This document shows positions 16,595 through 25,382 of a DNA stretch of 64,000 nucleotides, piece by piece. The notes under the pieces were generated by a model, which was given only the letters and a program-made list of their open reading frames with translations, made no database searches and was not told the origin of the DNA. Every line of letters starts with the position of its first letter. Within the stretch, counting starts at the first letter, position 1. The stretch lies in the NCBI RefSeq assembly GCF_011301715.1, contig NZ_CP049870.1, forward strand, positions 1 through 64,000, given 5' to 3'. The DNA comes from Sphingomonas sp. HDW15A. Lineage in GTDB: Bacteria; Pseudomonadota; Alphaproteobacteria; Sphingomonadales; Sphingomonadaceae. The translations under genes and the position numbers were made by a program.

Positions 16595-17898
16595 GTCAGG
16601 TCCGCTCCCAGGCCGCGCATGACCGTTTCATAGCCTGGAAAGCTGGTCGCGATCATTTCCGCGTGGTCGACGGACACCGGCTGTTCGCTGGCAAGGCCAA
16701 GCGTCAGCATTGCCATGGCGATGCGGTGGTCGCCCTCCGTTGCAATATTCGCGCCGCCGCGAACGGACTCGCGGCCGAAAATGTGGAGATTGTCCTCGCG
16801 TACAAGCGCAACGACACCGCAAGCTGTTAGCCCCGCGACGATGGCGCCAAGCCGGTCGCTCTCCTTGTGACGAAGCTCATCCAATCCTTCGATGATGCTC
16901 TCACCATTGGCGAATGCGCAAGCGACGGCCAATGCGGGAATTTCGTCGATCATCGCCGGGACGCGGTGAGCCGGAACGTGGCACGGTGAAAGCGGCGAAT
17001 GCCTGACCCGGACATCGCCGACGATCTCTCCGCTTACGATTCGCTCGTTGTCGACCCCGAGGCCCGCGCCCATTTCCTCCAGCACCTCATACAGGCCGGT
17101 GCGCAACGCATTGAGGTTCATGCCTTCGATCCAGACGTCGGATCCGGGAAGAATTGCGGCGGCGACCAGCGGGAATGCGGCGGAGGACGGGTCGGCTCCG
17201 ATCGTTAGTTCGCCACTGCGGAGGCCCCGCTTCTGACCAAGAGCGATGCCCTCGTCCTCCAACAACAGATCCACTCCAAACTCGCGAAGCATGATTTCCG
17301 TGTGGTCGCGCGAAGGGACCGGCTCGGCGATCCGGATTGGCGCGGCTGTTGAAAGGCCAGCGAGCAGCAGCGCCGATTTGACCTGCGCCGAAGCTGGGAC
17401 ATTGCGAAAATCGATCCCACCAAGCCGCGCGCCCTTCACCGTCCGAGGCAATGTATCTTCGCCATCAATGTCGGCTCCCATTCGCCGAAGCGGATCCACC
17501 AGCCGCCGCATCGGCCGGCGCGACAGGCTTTCGTCACCGGTGAAGGTCGCTTCGACGCCGGTCATTCCGGCCACCGCGCCGAGCATCAGGCGGGCAGTGG
17601 TGCCGCTATTCCCACAATCGATCGGCGAATTCGGGCTGATCCACGATCCGCCCTTGATACGGCAGCTTTCGCCATCGCGCGCGACGAGAACACCGAAGGC
17701 TTCGAGCGCGGCGATGGTCATCCCCACGTCAGCGCAATCGGAGAGCCCGTGCACCAGCGTTTCGCCATCGGCCATTGCCCCGAGTATTAACGCCCTGTGC
17801 GAGCAGCTCTTGTCGCCGGAGATGGCGGCGGCCCCGCGAATCGGCCCGGTTCGGCGGGCCTCCAGACTGGTCACGCGTGAACCATCTGGCGGCGACAA
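16591..17898 (-). CDS. aroA: 3-phosphoshikimate 1-carboxyvinyltransferase (EPSP synthase)
   Basis: A 435-residue EPSP synthase that joins shikimate 3-phosphate and phosphoenolpyruvate. Signature stretches are [17 protein letters not shown] (Lys and Ser-Arg of the S3P site), [17 protein letters not shown], and [17 protein letters not shown] and [10 protein letters not shown] near the C-terminus. Length is normal. In the first glyphosate-contact stretch the residues are [10 protein letters not shown] where class I enzymes usually have GNAGTAMR, which places it with class II-like enzymes. It lies in a DAHP synthase - aroA - aroC operon: it overlaps the end of the DAHP synthase by 28 bases and the start of aroC by 4. 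Confidence 0.96.
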   Translation of the reverse strand: MSPPDGSRVTSLEARRTGPIRGAAAISGDKSCSHRALILGAMADGETLVHGLSDCADVGMTIAALEAFGVLVARDGESCRIKGGSWISPNSPIDCGNSGTTARLMLGAVAGMTGVEATFTGDESLSRRPMRRLVDPLRRMGADIDGEDTLPRTVKGARLGGIDFRNVPASAQVKSALLLAGLSTAAPIRIAEPVPSRDHTEIMLREFGVDLLLEDEGIALGQKRGLRSGELTIGADPSSAAFPLVAAAILPGSDVWIEGMNLNALRTGLYEVLEEMGAGLGVDNERIVSGEIVGDVRVRHSPLSPCHVPAHRVPAMIDEIPALAVACAFANGESIIEGLDELRHKESDRLGAIVAGLTACGVVALVREDNLHIFGRESVRGGANIATEGDHRIAMAMLTLGLASEQPVSVDHAEMIATSFPGYETVMRGLGADLT

Positions 17899-19028
17899 GC
17901 ATCGGCCAGCTTCACCAGATCGACGGTCTGGTCGCTGTTGAGTCGTGGGTCGCAGGGGAAGTTCGCCATCGGATCATGTCCGTCGAAGTCGATGCACTCT
18001 GCAACCTGGCCCGGCGCCACTTCGAGGTGGATTCCAGCCGGCTCGACGCCCTCGCTTCGGCAGATATTGAAGAATGCGCGGACCTCCTCGACCATGTCCG
18101 CAATCCGGCGGCGCTTGCGACCTCCAAAGTTGCGCGTGTTGCCGTGCATCGGATCGATCATCCATCCTGTAGCCAAGCCCTCGCGGCTCGCGGCGCGAAG
18201 CAAGGGCGGCAGGCAGGATTCGATGCGGTTCGCCCCAAATCGGCCGATAAGCAGCAGCTTTCCCGCAGTACGCTTCGGATCGAGCGTTTCGGCCAAGCGA
18301 AGGAGTTGTTCTGCGCCGAGCGACGGACCGCATTTCACCCCTATGACATTTTCTATGCCGGACGCGAATTCGACATGCGCGCCGTCAATCTCGCGGGTTC
18401 GGTCCCCGATCCAAAGCATGTGCCCGGAGCCGGACCACCAGCCGCCCTCGCTGTCCTGGACGACCAATGCTTCCTCATAAGGGAGGATTAGCGCTTCGTG
18501 ACTGGTAAAGACCGGGCTCTCGATACGGCGGAGCTTCCCGATCGTCGCCGCCGAATGGCGATAGGCGGCTGCCAGCCGCGCCGGGTCGTGGCGGCGAGCC
18601 GCGGAATCGAATGGCAAGCCGTTGACCGCATCGCCGCGATAGGCCGGGAGCATCAGGCCAACGCGGGACTCGAAAGGCTGGCTTCGCGGCTTGGCGAATT
18701 GCCCGGCGATTCTGGCTATCCGGACCGTCTCGCCGCGGACGGCGTCATCCAACTCGGCGAAGAGCTTAACTGCCGCATCAGACTCGGCCACGGGATCGTT
18801 TGCGAGCGACTCCGCGCAGTCCCCGGCCTGAACGATGAACGCAGCGCCTGCCGCCGCTGCAGCGCATTTTTCACGAAGCGCAGCGCATTCTTCTCGCAAG
18901 ACGAGTGGACCCTGCTCTCGGACGTCCGAAAGGACGATGTCCAGTTCCGCCGGGTCGTAATCGGGCTGCTGCGCGGCCGGGCGAGACCGCCACGACCGCG
19001 GCGTCCACGAATGTTCCGCGCTCTTCAT
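17871..19028 (-). CDS. class II 3-deoxy-7-phosphoheptulonate (DAHP) synthase
   Basis: A 385-residue class II DAHP synthase, first enzyme of the shikimate pathway, joining PEP and erythrose 4-phosphate. Conserved blocks seen: SWRSRPAAQQPDY at the N-terminus, FIVQAGDCAES, RIAGQFAKPRS, GDRTREIDGAHVEF, GVKCGPSL and IDPMHGNTRNFGG, with DPRLNSDQ at the end. At 385 residues it is shorter than the 450-residue plant and Mycobacterium enzymes and is closer in size to the short PhzC-like group, which lacks regulatory insertions; feedback control may differ. It is the first gene of an operon with aroA and aroC and starts just beyond tRNA-Ser. The name aroG or aroF is not assigned. Confidence 0.92.
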   Translation of the reverse strand: MKSAEHSWTPRSWRSRPAAQQPDYDPAELDIVLSDVREQGPLVLREECAALREKCAAAAAGAAFIVQAGDCAESLANDPVAESDAAVKLFAELDDAVRGETVRIARIAGQFAKPRSQPFESRVGLMLPAYRGDAVNGLPFDSAARRHDPARLAAAYRHSAATIGKLRRIESPVFTSHEALILPYEEALVVQDSEGGWWSGSGHMLWIGDRTREIDGAHVEFASGIENVIGVKCGPSLGAEQLLRLAETLDPKRTAGKLLLIGRFGANRIESCLPPLLRAASREGLATGWMIDPMHGNTRNFGGRKRRRIADMVEEVRAFFNICRSEGVEPAGIHLEVAPGQVAECIDFDGHDPMANFPCDPRLNSDQTVDLVKLADACRRQMVHA

Positions 19029-19073
19029 AACCGCCCACTAGGCGAAAACGCCGCGACGCGGAAATCCAGGGAT

Positions 19074-19164
19074 TGGCGGAGCGGGAGGGATTCGAACCCT
19101 CGATACGGTTTTGCCGTATACTCACTTTCCAGGCGAGCGCCTTCGACCACTCGGCCACCGCTCC
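19074..19164 (-). tRNA. tRNA-Ser (anticodon GGA)
   Basis: On the minus strand the segment folds as a class II tRNA. The acceptor stem pairs GGAGCGG with CCGCTCC, followed by discriminator G and an encoded CCA (19074-19076). The anticodon loop CTGGAAA carries GGA, reading UCC and UCU. A long variable arm (about TATACGG-CAAAA-CCGTA) precedes the T arm GAGGGTTCGAATCCCTC. Length is 91 bases with CCA, as expected for serine tRNA. Confidence 0.96.
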
Positions 19165-19235
19165 GCATATCGCTGGACGGCGTCCCTCTAGTGGCGCTTG
19201 GCGACAGGCACAAGCTTGCCTAAGGCTTTGCCGCC

Positions 19236-19634
19236 ATGGTGCGGCAGTTCGATCATCCTCCGACGCTCGACGAGATCGAGGCGATCGCCCGTTCGGCGCT
19301 AAAATCCCTGCCGCAGCCATTCGCTTCCAAGCTCGCTCACGTCGTTCTTCAGGTCGAGGATTTCGCCGATGAAGATCTGCTGAAAGAGCTCGGCATCGAG
19401 CATCCGCTCGACCTGACGGGCGTGTACGAAGGAATTCCGATCGGCGAGCGAAGCGTCGACACGTCCGGCACCATGCCCGACCGCATCCGCCTGTTCCGGC
19501 GCGCCATCCTCGACGAATGGATCGAGGACGGTGAGGAACTGGAGCATCTCGTCCGCCACGTCCTGATCCACGAAGCCGGTCATCATTTCGGCTTCGGCGA
19601 TGAAGACATGCACGCGCTGGAGGAAGAGGGTTGA
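19236..19634 (+). CDS. metallopeptidase family protein (zincin-like, PF06262 type)
   Basis: A 132-residue protein with the zinc motif HEAGHHFGF (HExxH) near residue 112 followed by a C-terminal acidic tail. It belongs to the small zincin-like family common in actinobacteria and alphaproteobacteria; these are thought to be cytoplasmic peptidases but substrates are unknown. N-terminal text (FDHPPTLDEIEAIARSAL) and the LTGVYEGIPIGERS block fit the family. Its stop overlaps the ccmA start by four bases, so it is cotranscribed with the heme exporter genes, an arrangement that looks like packing rather than pathway. Confidence 0.87.
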   Translation: MVRQFDHPPTLDEIEAIARSALKSLPQPFASKLAHVVLQVEDFADEDLLKELGIEHPLDLTGVYEGIPIGERSVDTSGTMPDRIRLFRRAILDEWIEDGEELEHLVRHVLIHEAGHHFGFGDEDMHALEEEG

Positions 19635-20182
19635 GCCTGCTCCGCGGGCATGGACTTGCGCTGGTCCGGGGCGGGCGGTTGCTGTTCGAGGGGCTCGATA
19701 TCGAAATCGAATCTGGGGATGGAGTTGTGCTCACGGGTCCAAACGGCTGCGGCAAGTCGAGCCTCATCCGCCTCGTGGCGGGACTCCTCAAGGCAGGCGC
19801 CGGAAAAGTCGAACGCGCGGACGCCGCTCTCGCAAACGACGACCTTGCACTCGACAGCGAACTTCCGCTCGGACGGGCGCTCGGCTTCTGGCGCGGCCCC
19901 AGGCTTGCCGAGGCAATGGCGGCGTTCGGGCTCGACCGGCTTGCCGATGTCCCGGTTCGATTGCTTTCGACCGGCCAGGCCCGCCGCGCCCGGCTCGCTC
20001 GGGTGATGGCCAGCGGCGCACCATTGTGGCTGCTCGACGAGCCCCTGAATGGCCTCGATTCCGACGGCCGCAACCGGCTGGAAATAGCCATCCGCGACCA
20101 CCGGTCCGCTGGGGGTGGCGTGCTCGCCGCAAGCCACCAGCCGCTGGGAGGCGAATGGCAGGTCGTGGACATGACGTCGTGA
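19631..20182 (+). CDS. ccmA: heme ABC exporter ATP-binding protein CcmA
   Basis: A 183-residue ABC ATPase for cytochrome c maturation. The Walker A motif is GPNGCGKSS (about residues 36-44), the ABC signature is STGQARR, and Walker B is LWLLDEP followed by NGLDSDG and the switch His in AASHQ. CcmA with CcmB and CcmC loads heme onto CcmE in the periplasm. It is slightly shorter than the usual 200 residues, mainly in the helical region. It overlaps ccmB by 4 bases. ccmC, ccmE and later genes do not follow here. Confidence 0.93.
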   Translation: MSLLRGHGLALVRGGRLLFEGLDIEIESGDGVVLTGPNGCGKSSLIRLVAGLLKAGAGKVERADAALANDDLALDSELPLGRALGFWRGPRLAEAMAAFGLDRLADVPVRLLSTGQARRARLARVMASGAPLWLLDEPLNGLDSDGRNRLEIAIRDHRSAGGGVLAASHQPLGGEWQVVDMTS

Positions 20183-20817
20183 TCTTGGCGCTCATCGTGC
20201 GTGAGTTTCGGCGCGGCCTCACAGGTTCGGCATGGCTACCGATGATTTTCTTTCTGATTGTCGCGGCGATCGTGCCATTCGCCGTTGGTCCTGACGCACC
20301 CGTCCTTGCGCGCATTGGGCCGGGCGCCTTGTGGATCGCCGCCCTGACGTCAGCCCTGCTGCCGATCGAGCGCCTGATCGAACCGGACCGCGCTGATGGG
20401 CTGCTGGACCAATTGGCGCTTGCCGGGACGAGCGAGGAAGGCGTCGCATTCGCCAAGATCGCAGGTCACTGGCTGGCATTCGGTCCGTTGCTATTCATTG
20501 CCCTTCTTCCTGCCAGCGCCCTGGTTGGCCTGGATCAGCAAGCGACGGCGCGAACCGCGCTGTCACTGGCGATTGGAACGCCGGCGTTGGCCGCACTTGC
20601 GGTCGCTGTGGCGTCACTTACCGCGGGACTTGGCCGAGCCTCGTCCCTTGCCGGGGTGCTGCTTCTTCCGCTCGCGGTTCCGCTGGTGATTTTCGGTGCC
20701 GCTGCAACAGGGAGCGATTCAGGTTCGGCGCTGAAGCTGGAAGCCGCCGTCGCCTTGTTCATCATCGCCGGAGCGCCGTTCGTCACCGGCGCCGCGATCC
20801 GCGCCGCGAGAACCTAG
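20179..20817 (+). CDS. ccmB: heme exporter protein CcmB
   Basis: A 212-residue membrane protein with about six helices, the permease partner of CcmA. The family start VREFRRGLTGSAWLP, and the segment ERLIEPDRADGLLDQLALAG, are typical. GTG at 20179 starts the frame inside the ccmA stop (GTGA). The gene ends with TAG sharing the palindrome CTAG with the convergent methyltransferase. The rest of the cytochrome c maturation set is not in the window. Confidence 0.94.
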   Translation: MILALIVREFRRGLTGSAWLPMIFFLIVAAIVPFAVGPDAPVLARIGPGALWIAALTSALLPIERLIEPDRADGLLDQLALAGTSEEGVAFAKIAGHWLAFGPLLFIALLPASALVGLDQQATARTALSLAIGTPALAALAVAVASLTAGLGRASSLAGVLLLPLAVPLVIFGAAATGSDSGSALKLEAAVALFIIAGAPFVTGAAIRAART

Positions 20818-21683
20818 CGGGACCAGCGCGCGAAGATGGCAGTGGGAAGCAGCAGGCCGCGCGCCTCCTCGCGAACCGCCATCTCGCCGCATTCGACAGT
20901 GCCGCCGAGATGCGCGGTCAACTGCCGCATCAACTCGCCAATCGCCAGCGCCGACATGCGAACGGCATAGACCGTCAAGACGAGGAACCGGCTGTCCGCA
21001 TCCAGCAGACTCACGCAATCGCCGAGCAACGGTGCGAGGTGCTCCTCCAGCCGCCACAACTCGCCCTCCGGTCCGCGTCCGAACTTGGGCGGATCGAGCA
21101 TGATTCCGTCATAGCGGCGACCGCGCCGGACCTCTCGCGCGGTGAACTTGGCCGCGTCGTCGACCAGCCAGCGGATCGGGTGGCCGCTCATTCCGGACAG
21201 ATCCGCATTGCGCCGGGCACCTTCGACAGACTTCTTCGAAGCATCGACATGTACCATCCGCGCGCCAGTGTCGGCGAGCTGAAGCGTTCCGACGCCAGTA
21301 TAGCCGAACAGGTTCAGCGCCTCGGTCTCCGGGCCAAGAAGCTCCCGCATCCAATCCCACTGCGGCGTCATGTCGGGGAAGAAGGCGAGATGGCGGAACG
21401 GTGTCAGGCTGGCATGGAAGCGGGTGTTGCCACGCGCCAGAGGCCAATCGGCGGGAACATTGCCATGCTTTTGCCAGCGCCCGCCACCTTCCTCGTCGCT
21501 TCCGGGGACGAAGGTCGCGTCGGAATTCCAGTCCTCGTTTGAAGGAAGCCACATTGCCTGTGGTTCCGGGCGGATGACCCGGACCGAGCCGTAGCGTTCC
21601 AGCTTCCGGCCGTTGCCACTGTCGACGAGACCCCAATCGTTCCAGGGTTCAGCGACGATCGTCTTGAGATCCGCCAGGCTCAT
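20814..21683 (-). CDS. class I SAM-dependent methyltransferase (RlmI-like fold)
   Basis: A 289-residue methyltransferase. The SAM-binding motif I is ALNLFGYTGVGTLQLA, the acidic ribose contact is MVHVDASKKSVEGARRN, and the motif IV is GIMLDPPKFGRG, as in the RlmI/RlmK-type rRNA cytosine methyltransferases, but the N-terminal PUA domain of RlmI is missing. The likely substrate is RNA, which is inference. It overlaps the end of the M16 peptidase gene by 4 bases and is the last gene of the cta/surf1 minus-strand run. Confidence 0.85.
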   Translation of the reverse strand: MSLADLKTIVAEPWNDWGLVDSGNGRKLERYGSVRVIRPEPQAMWLPSNEDWNSDATFVPGSDEEGGGRWQKHGNVPADWPLARGNTRFHASLTPFRHLAFFPDMTPQWDWMRELLGPETEALNLFGYTGVGTLQLADTGARMVHVDASKKSVEGARRNADLSGMSGHPIRWLVDDAAKFTAREVRRGRRYDGIMLDPPKFGRGPEGELWRLEEHLAPLLGDCVSLLDADSRFLVLTVYAVRMSALAIGELMRQLTAHLGGTVECGEMAVREEARGLLLPTAIFARWSR

Positions 21684-22903
21684 GCGGCACGAACCGACGG
21701 CACGCCGATTGTCGCGCGGGCAGCGCCGCCGGCGATCATCCTCGATCCAGCCGAACGGATGTCGTCGAGCTTGACCGCCGCGAGCCGCTCGAGAACCTCG
21801 TCCGGCTCAATCAGTCGGCCATAAACGGCGAGCTGGCGCGCGGCGTAGCTCGCTTGCCCCCACGGGGTCTCCAGCGACATAAGCAGTCCCGCCTTTGCCT
21901 GCGTCCGAACGCGGTCGAGCTCGCGCTGGGTCGCGTCACCCGCGGCCTCGGCGATCACCGAATCGATGATCTGCGCCGCCTCAGCGGACGCTTTTTTCGC
22001 CGTGGCCGCATAGGTGTAGAACAAACCTGTGTCGGAGAACGGGTGGACCACCGAATAGATCGAATAGGCAAGCCCGCGATCCTCGCGAACTTCTTGGAAC
22101 AGCCGCGACGACATGCCGCCGCCAACGATGTCTGCGAATAGCCGCGCGGCGAAATAATCGTCGGCAGTCGCGGCAGGGGCGGGATAGGCCAGCGTCAAAT
22201 GCGCCTGATCGCTCGGCGCGCGGCTGACTCGGGAGCCGGCGGTAAAAGTCGCCGGGTCGAACGTTGGACGGTCACCATCTGGAAGGTCTGCGAAATGGCT
22301 TTCGGCGAGGGCGACCAACACGTCGTGATCGACCTTTCCGGCCGCAGCGAGAATCATTCCCCCTCCGCGATAATGGTCGTTCCGCCAGCGATGGAGATCG
22401 TCGAGAGCGATCGCCTCGATGCTCTCTTCGTCGCCGAGAATGGCCCGACCCAGCGGCTGCCCGGCATAGGCAGCGCTCCACAGATCGTCGAAGATGATAT
22501 CGTTCGGCGTGTCACGCGCTTCGCCCAGCTCCTGGAGAACGACCTGCTTTTCTCGATCGAGGTCACGCGGCGTAAGCTGAGGCCTAAGGACAAGATCGGC
22601 GATAATCTCGATACCAAGCGGAAGATGCTCGGCCATCAGGCTGGCGGTGAAGCTGGTGGCGTCGCGCTCGGTGCAGGCGTTGAGATCGCCTCCAACCTCC
22701 TCGATCGCCTCGCTGATCTCGCCGGCATTACGTCGGCCAGCGCCCTTGAAGACCATATGTTCGAATAGGTGCGCAATACCGTTGATGCGCGCATCTTCGT
22801 GGCGCGATCCGACGTCGGCGAACAGGCCGACGGCCACCGTCTCGATCCCCGGCATGGCCCGGCTGACGACCCGAAGACCATTCGAGAGCGTGGACAGCTG
22901 CAT
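21680..22903 (-). CDS. M16 family zinc peptidase (processing-peptidase-like)
   Basis: A 407-residue pitrilysin-type peptidase. The inverted zinc motif HLFEH (His45, Glu48, His49) is in place, with the distal Glu expected about 75 residues later, and the N-terminus TLSNGLRVVSRAMPG is standard. The ATG at 22903 follows GGAGG-rich sequence and overlaps the stop of the SURF1 gene; the open frame to 22981 would run inside SURF1. Bacterial members of this size resemble the mitochondrial processing peptidase beta subunit. In alphaproteobacteria the gene often sits near cox or thrC genes; its target here is unknown. Confidence 0.92.
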   Translation of the reverse strand: MQLSTLSNGLRVVSRAMPGIETVAVGLFADVGSRHEDARINGIAHLFEHMVFKGAGRRNAGEISEAIEEVGGDLNACTERDATSFTASLMAEHLPLGIEIIADLVLRPQLTPRDLDREKQVVLQELGEARDTPNDIIFDDLWSAAYAGQPLGRAILGDEESIEAIALDDLHRWRNDHYRGGGMILAAAGKVDHDVLVALAESHFADLPDGDRPTFDPATFTAGSRVSRAPSDQAHLTLAYPAPAATADDYFAARLFADIVGGGMSSRLFQEVREDRGLAYSIYSVVHPFSDTGLFYTYAATAKKASAEAAQIIDSVIAEAAGDATQRELDRVRTQAKAGLLMSLETPWGQASYAARQLAVYGRLIEPDEVLERLAAVKLDDIRSAGSRMIAGGAARATIGVPSVRAA

Positions 22904-23490
22904 CAGTTTGCCGCCTCCTTCGCGCGCTTCGCCAATGCAAGTCCGTAAATGATGAGCGCGATGGCGGCGAAGGCGAACCACTGGACCGCATAGGACCGGT
23001 GGTTATTGGGGATCATCTCGGGCGATGGCGGGGCGCTAGCCACAAGCCCGCCGAGCCCGCTTGCGGACACAAGCCGCATGCGCGCAGCCTTGTCGGGCGC
23101 GACAACGCCCTCGACCGGGCCTCCGGTCCATTGCGGCTTGCTCTGCGGGTTGGCTGACCAGCCGGCGTCGACGACCATTCCGGGGCCTTCCGCGCCCGTG
23201 CGGCAATCGGCAAGGAAGGCATAGCCAACCTCGCGTCGGGCATTCTGGCCTGCGACCTGACGCCAACCAGTGACTTGGAGGCACTGGCCCTTGGCGCGCC
23301 GAAACAGTGGGGGCTCTCCGCCAAGGGGCGCGGTGGGAAAGGCGATTTCCGGTAGACCCTGGGAGGCGGCATAGCTTGCAAGCAGCCGCTCTTTCTGTCC
23401 GGCGCGGTCGAGCTGCCAGAAGCCAAGGCCTATCATGGTCACGACGGCTGCGGCGACGACGACAGTCGGCAAGACGGGTACGCGGATCAT
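22903..23490 (-). CDS. SURF1 family cytochrome oxidase biogenesis protein
   Basis: A 195-residue SURF1 protein with one N-terminal and one C-terminal membrane helix and a periplasmic middle. Signature text includes GFWQLDRAGQKERLLA after the first helix, a middle block with WRQVAG and VDAGWSAN, and NNHRSYAVQWFAFAAIAL at the C-terminal helix. SURF1 aids heme a insertion into subunit I of aa3 oxidase. It is somewhat shorter than the 230-250 residues common elsewhere. Its start overlaps the DUF983 stop and it lies in the ctaB-ctaG-ctaE operon. Confidence 0.9.
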   Translation of the reverse strand: MIRVPVLPTVVVAAAVVTMIGLGFWQLDRAGQKERLLASYAASQGLPEIAFPTAPLGGEPPLFRRAKGQCLQVTGWRQVAGQNARREVGYAFLADCRTGAEGPGMVVDAGWSANPQSKPQWTGGPVEGVVAPDKAARMRLVSASGLGGLVASAPPSPEMIPNNHRSYAVQWFAFAAIALIIYGLALAKRAKEAAN

Positions 23491-23843
23491 CGGCCGATCC
23501 TTCCTTCGCGCGCCTGATGCTTATATTCCTGGTAGAGAAGCGCGGCCTTACCGAGTCTCAGGCCGCCGACCGTCAGCAGGATACCGACGGGAAGCCAGAC
23601 TGCATGTATCCACCACGGCGGCTCGAACGACAGTTCGACGAATATCGCCGCAACCGCGACAATCGCGCCGACGATCAGGATCAGGAACGCGGCCGGTCCG
23701 TCACCGACATTGAACGCGTCGTAATCGAGTCCGCAGGAGCGGCACCGCGCCGCAAGCATTACCGGCCCTCGGAATAGCGTCTTGGCGCCGCAACGGGGGC
23801 AGAGCCCCTTGAGGCTCGCCCCCGCCAGGGTCGGACCGGTCAT
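23487..23843 (-). CDS. DUF983 family membrane protein
   Basis: A 118-residue protein with an N-terminal zinc ribbon (CPRCGAKTLF ... CRSCGLDYDAFNVGDGPA) and two membrane helices (about residues 52-72 and 80-100). DUF983 genes regularly sit in the alphaproteobacterial aa3 oxidase operon between ctaE and surf1, as here, which suggests a role in oxidase assembly; this is inference from context. It overlaps surf1 by 4 bases and follows ctaE by 3 bases. Confidence 0.88.
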   Translation of the reverse strand: MTGPTLAGASLKGLCPRCGAKTLFRGPVMLAARCRSCGLDYDAFNVGDGPAAFLILIVGAIVAVAAIFVELSFEPPWWIHAVWLPVGILLTVGGLRLGKAALLYQEYKHQAREGRIGR

Positions 23844-23846
23844 GCC

Positions 23847-24677
23847 TTAACCGTGGATCGGCGCGCCCCAGCCGCCCCAGATGTAGATGGAGACGAACAG
23901 GAAGAGCCAGACGACGTCGACGAAGTGCCAGTACCATGCCGCAGCTTCGAAGCCGAAATGCTGCCTGGGCGTAAAATGACCTTTCAGCGCGCGCAGGTAG
24001 CAGACGATCAGGAAGATGGTCCCGACGATAACGTGGAAGCCGTGAAAACCAGTCGCCATGAAGAAGGTCGAGCCATAGATGGTGCCACCATTGGTCGTCT
24101 TGAAGGCGAACGGCGCGTGAATGTACTCGTAAGCCTGGATCGAGGTGAACAGCAGGCCGAGCAGGATCGTGCAGAGCAGGCCCTTCTTGAGGCCTTCGCG
24201 GTCGCCGTGGATGAGCGCGTGGTGCGCCCAGGTGACCGTGGTGCCGGAGCACAGAAGGATCAACGTATTGAGCAGCGGGAAACTGAACGGATCGAGGACT
24301 TCGGTGCCCTTCGGCGGCCATTGTGCCCCGATCGTCTCGACCGCGCTCGGGAAGAGGGCGGCGGAGAAAAACGCCCAGAACCAGGCGACGAAGAACATCA
24401 CTTCTGAAGCGATGAACAGGATCATCCCGTAGCGCAGGTGGAGCGACACAACCGGCGTATGGTCGCCGGCATGCGCTTCCTTGATCGTGTTGCCCCACCA
24501 GCTGGCCATGGTGACAATGACGCCCAGCAGTCCAGCCAGCGTCACCATCATCCCATAGGGGTTGTCGTGCATCCACATGACGCCCCCGCCGAAAAGCGCG
24601 AGCGCGGAGAAGGCGCCGATGATCGGCCAGGGATCGGGCGCAAGAATGTGATAATCGTGGTTCTTCGTACCGGCCAT
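23847..24677 (-). CDS. ctaE: cytochrome c oxidase subunit III
   Basis: A 276-residue subunit III of aa3-type oxidase with seven predicted membrane helices. It begins NHDYHILAPDPWPIIGAFS, has the conserved SEVMFFVAWFWAFF segment with the carboxylate, and ends in WYWHFVDVVWLFLFVSIY, all hallmarks. Subunit III stabilises the catalytic core and proton uptake. It follows ctaG by 31 bases in the same transcript and is followed by DUF983 and surf1. Confidence 0.97.
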   Translation of the reverse strand: MAGTKNHDYHILAPDPWPIIGAFSALALFGGGVMWMHDNPYGMMVTLAGLLGVIVTMASWWGNTIKEAHAGDHTPVVSLHLRYGMILFIASEVMFFVAWFWAFFSAALFPSAVETIGAQWPPKGTEVLDPFSFPLLNTLILLCSGTTVTWAHHALIHGDREGLKKGLLCTILLGLLFTSIQAYEYIHAPFAFKTTNGGTIYGSTFFMATGFHGFHVIVGTIFLIVCYLRALKGHFTPRQHFGFEAAAWYWHFVDVVWLFLFVSIYIWGGWGAPIHG

Positions 24678-24708
24678 GGGAGTGTCCTTGGAATTTCTGG
24701 CAAGCGCT

Positions 24709-25254
24709 CTAGCCGCCGTTTGTGGGATTTTCCACCGGGTAAAATGTATAGCTCAACGTGATCTCGTCGATGTGCTTGGTCGCGTCGTCCTCGCGGATCT
24801 TCGGGTCGACGTAGAAGATCACCGGCATCTTAACGGATTCGCCGCCCTTCAGCGTCTGCTCCGTGAAGCAGAAGCACTCGATCTTGCTGAAATACTGGCC
24901 GGCCTGGGACGGCGTGACGTTGAATACGGCGCGGCCTGTCGTCGGGCGGGCGACAAGGTTGGTCGCGCGGTAGTAGATTGTCGTTCTGGCGCCGGGGTGA
25001 ACCCGAACGGTCGTCTGCTCGGGCGCGAACTTCCATGGCATCGACGGTTCGACGTTCGCGTCGAAGCGGACCCCGACCTGGCCGGCGACGGCGCCAGGGG
25101 CGCGGTCCGCGACCTGGGTCGTCCCGCCGAAGCCCGTGACCTGGCAGAACACCCGGTAAAGCGGGACCGAAGCGAACGCGAGGCCGAGCATCGCCAGCCC
25201 GAACAGGGCGGCACGAAAAGCGACCGTCTTGTTCTTTTCGGCGATGGTATTCAT
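24709..25254 (-). CDS. ctaG: cytochrome c oxidase assembly protein CtaG (Cox11 type)
   Basis: A 181-residue copper chaperone for the CuB site of subunit I. It has one N-terminal helix (AALFGLAMLGLAFASVP), the YRVFCQVTGFGG motif with its Cys, and the copper-binding CFCFTEQ motif (IECFCFTEQTL), as in Cox11. The periplasmic domain ends in TLSYTFYPV. It overlaps the preceding small membrane-protein gene by 4 bases. Confidence 0.96.
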   Translation of the reverse strand: MNTIAEKNKTVAFRAALFGLAMLGLAFASVPLYRVFCQVTGFGGTTQVADRAPGAVAGQVGVRFDANVEPSMPWKFAPEQTTVRVHPGARTTIYYRATNLVARPTTGRAVFNVTPSQAGQYFSKIECFCFTEQTLKGGESVKMPVIFYVDPKIREDDATKHIDEITLSYTFYPVENPTNGG

Positions 25255-25382
25255 CCGGCAAGCGCCATTTTGGCAATGGTGATCGCGAACACCAATATGG
25301 CGAAGCCGCCAAGAATCAGCGCCGTGACCCGGGCGTTGTCGCGCTGGCGGCGGCGAACGAGGTCCTCATCGTCAGGTCTCAT
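25251..25382 (-). CDS. small single-helix membrane protein of the cox operon (CoxF-like)
   Basis: A 43-residue protein: a charged N-terminus ([16 protein letters not shown]) followed by one helix ([21 protein letters not shown]). It lies between ctaB and ctaG with 4-base overlaps on both sides, which is the place of the short CoxF-type protein in alphaproteobacterial oxidase operons. Too short for a firm family call; position, overlaps and composition support it being real. A role in oxidase assembly is inferred from context. Confidence 0.75.
   Translation of the reverse strand: MRPDDEDLVRRRQRDNARVTALILGGFAILVFAITIAKMALAG

Noticed and set aside
18871-20172. A 433-codon minus-strand open frame over tRNA-Ser and ccmA
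   Set aside because: It runs through the tRNA gene and is antisense to three well-supported genes; composition is Arg/Ser-rich as expected for a shadow frame in GC-rich DNA.
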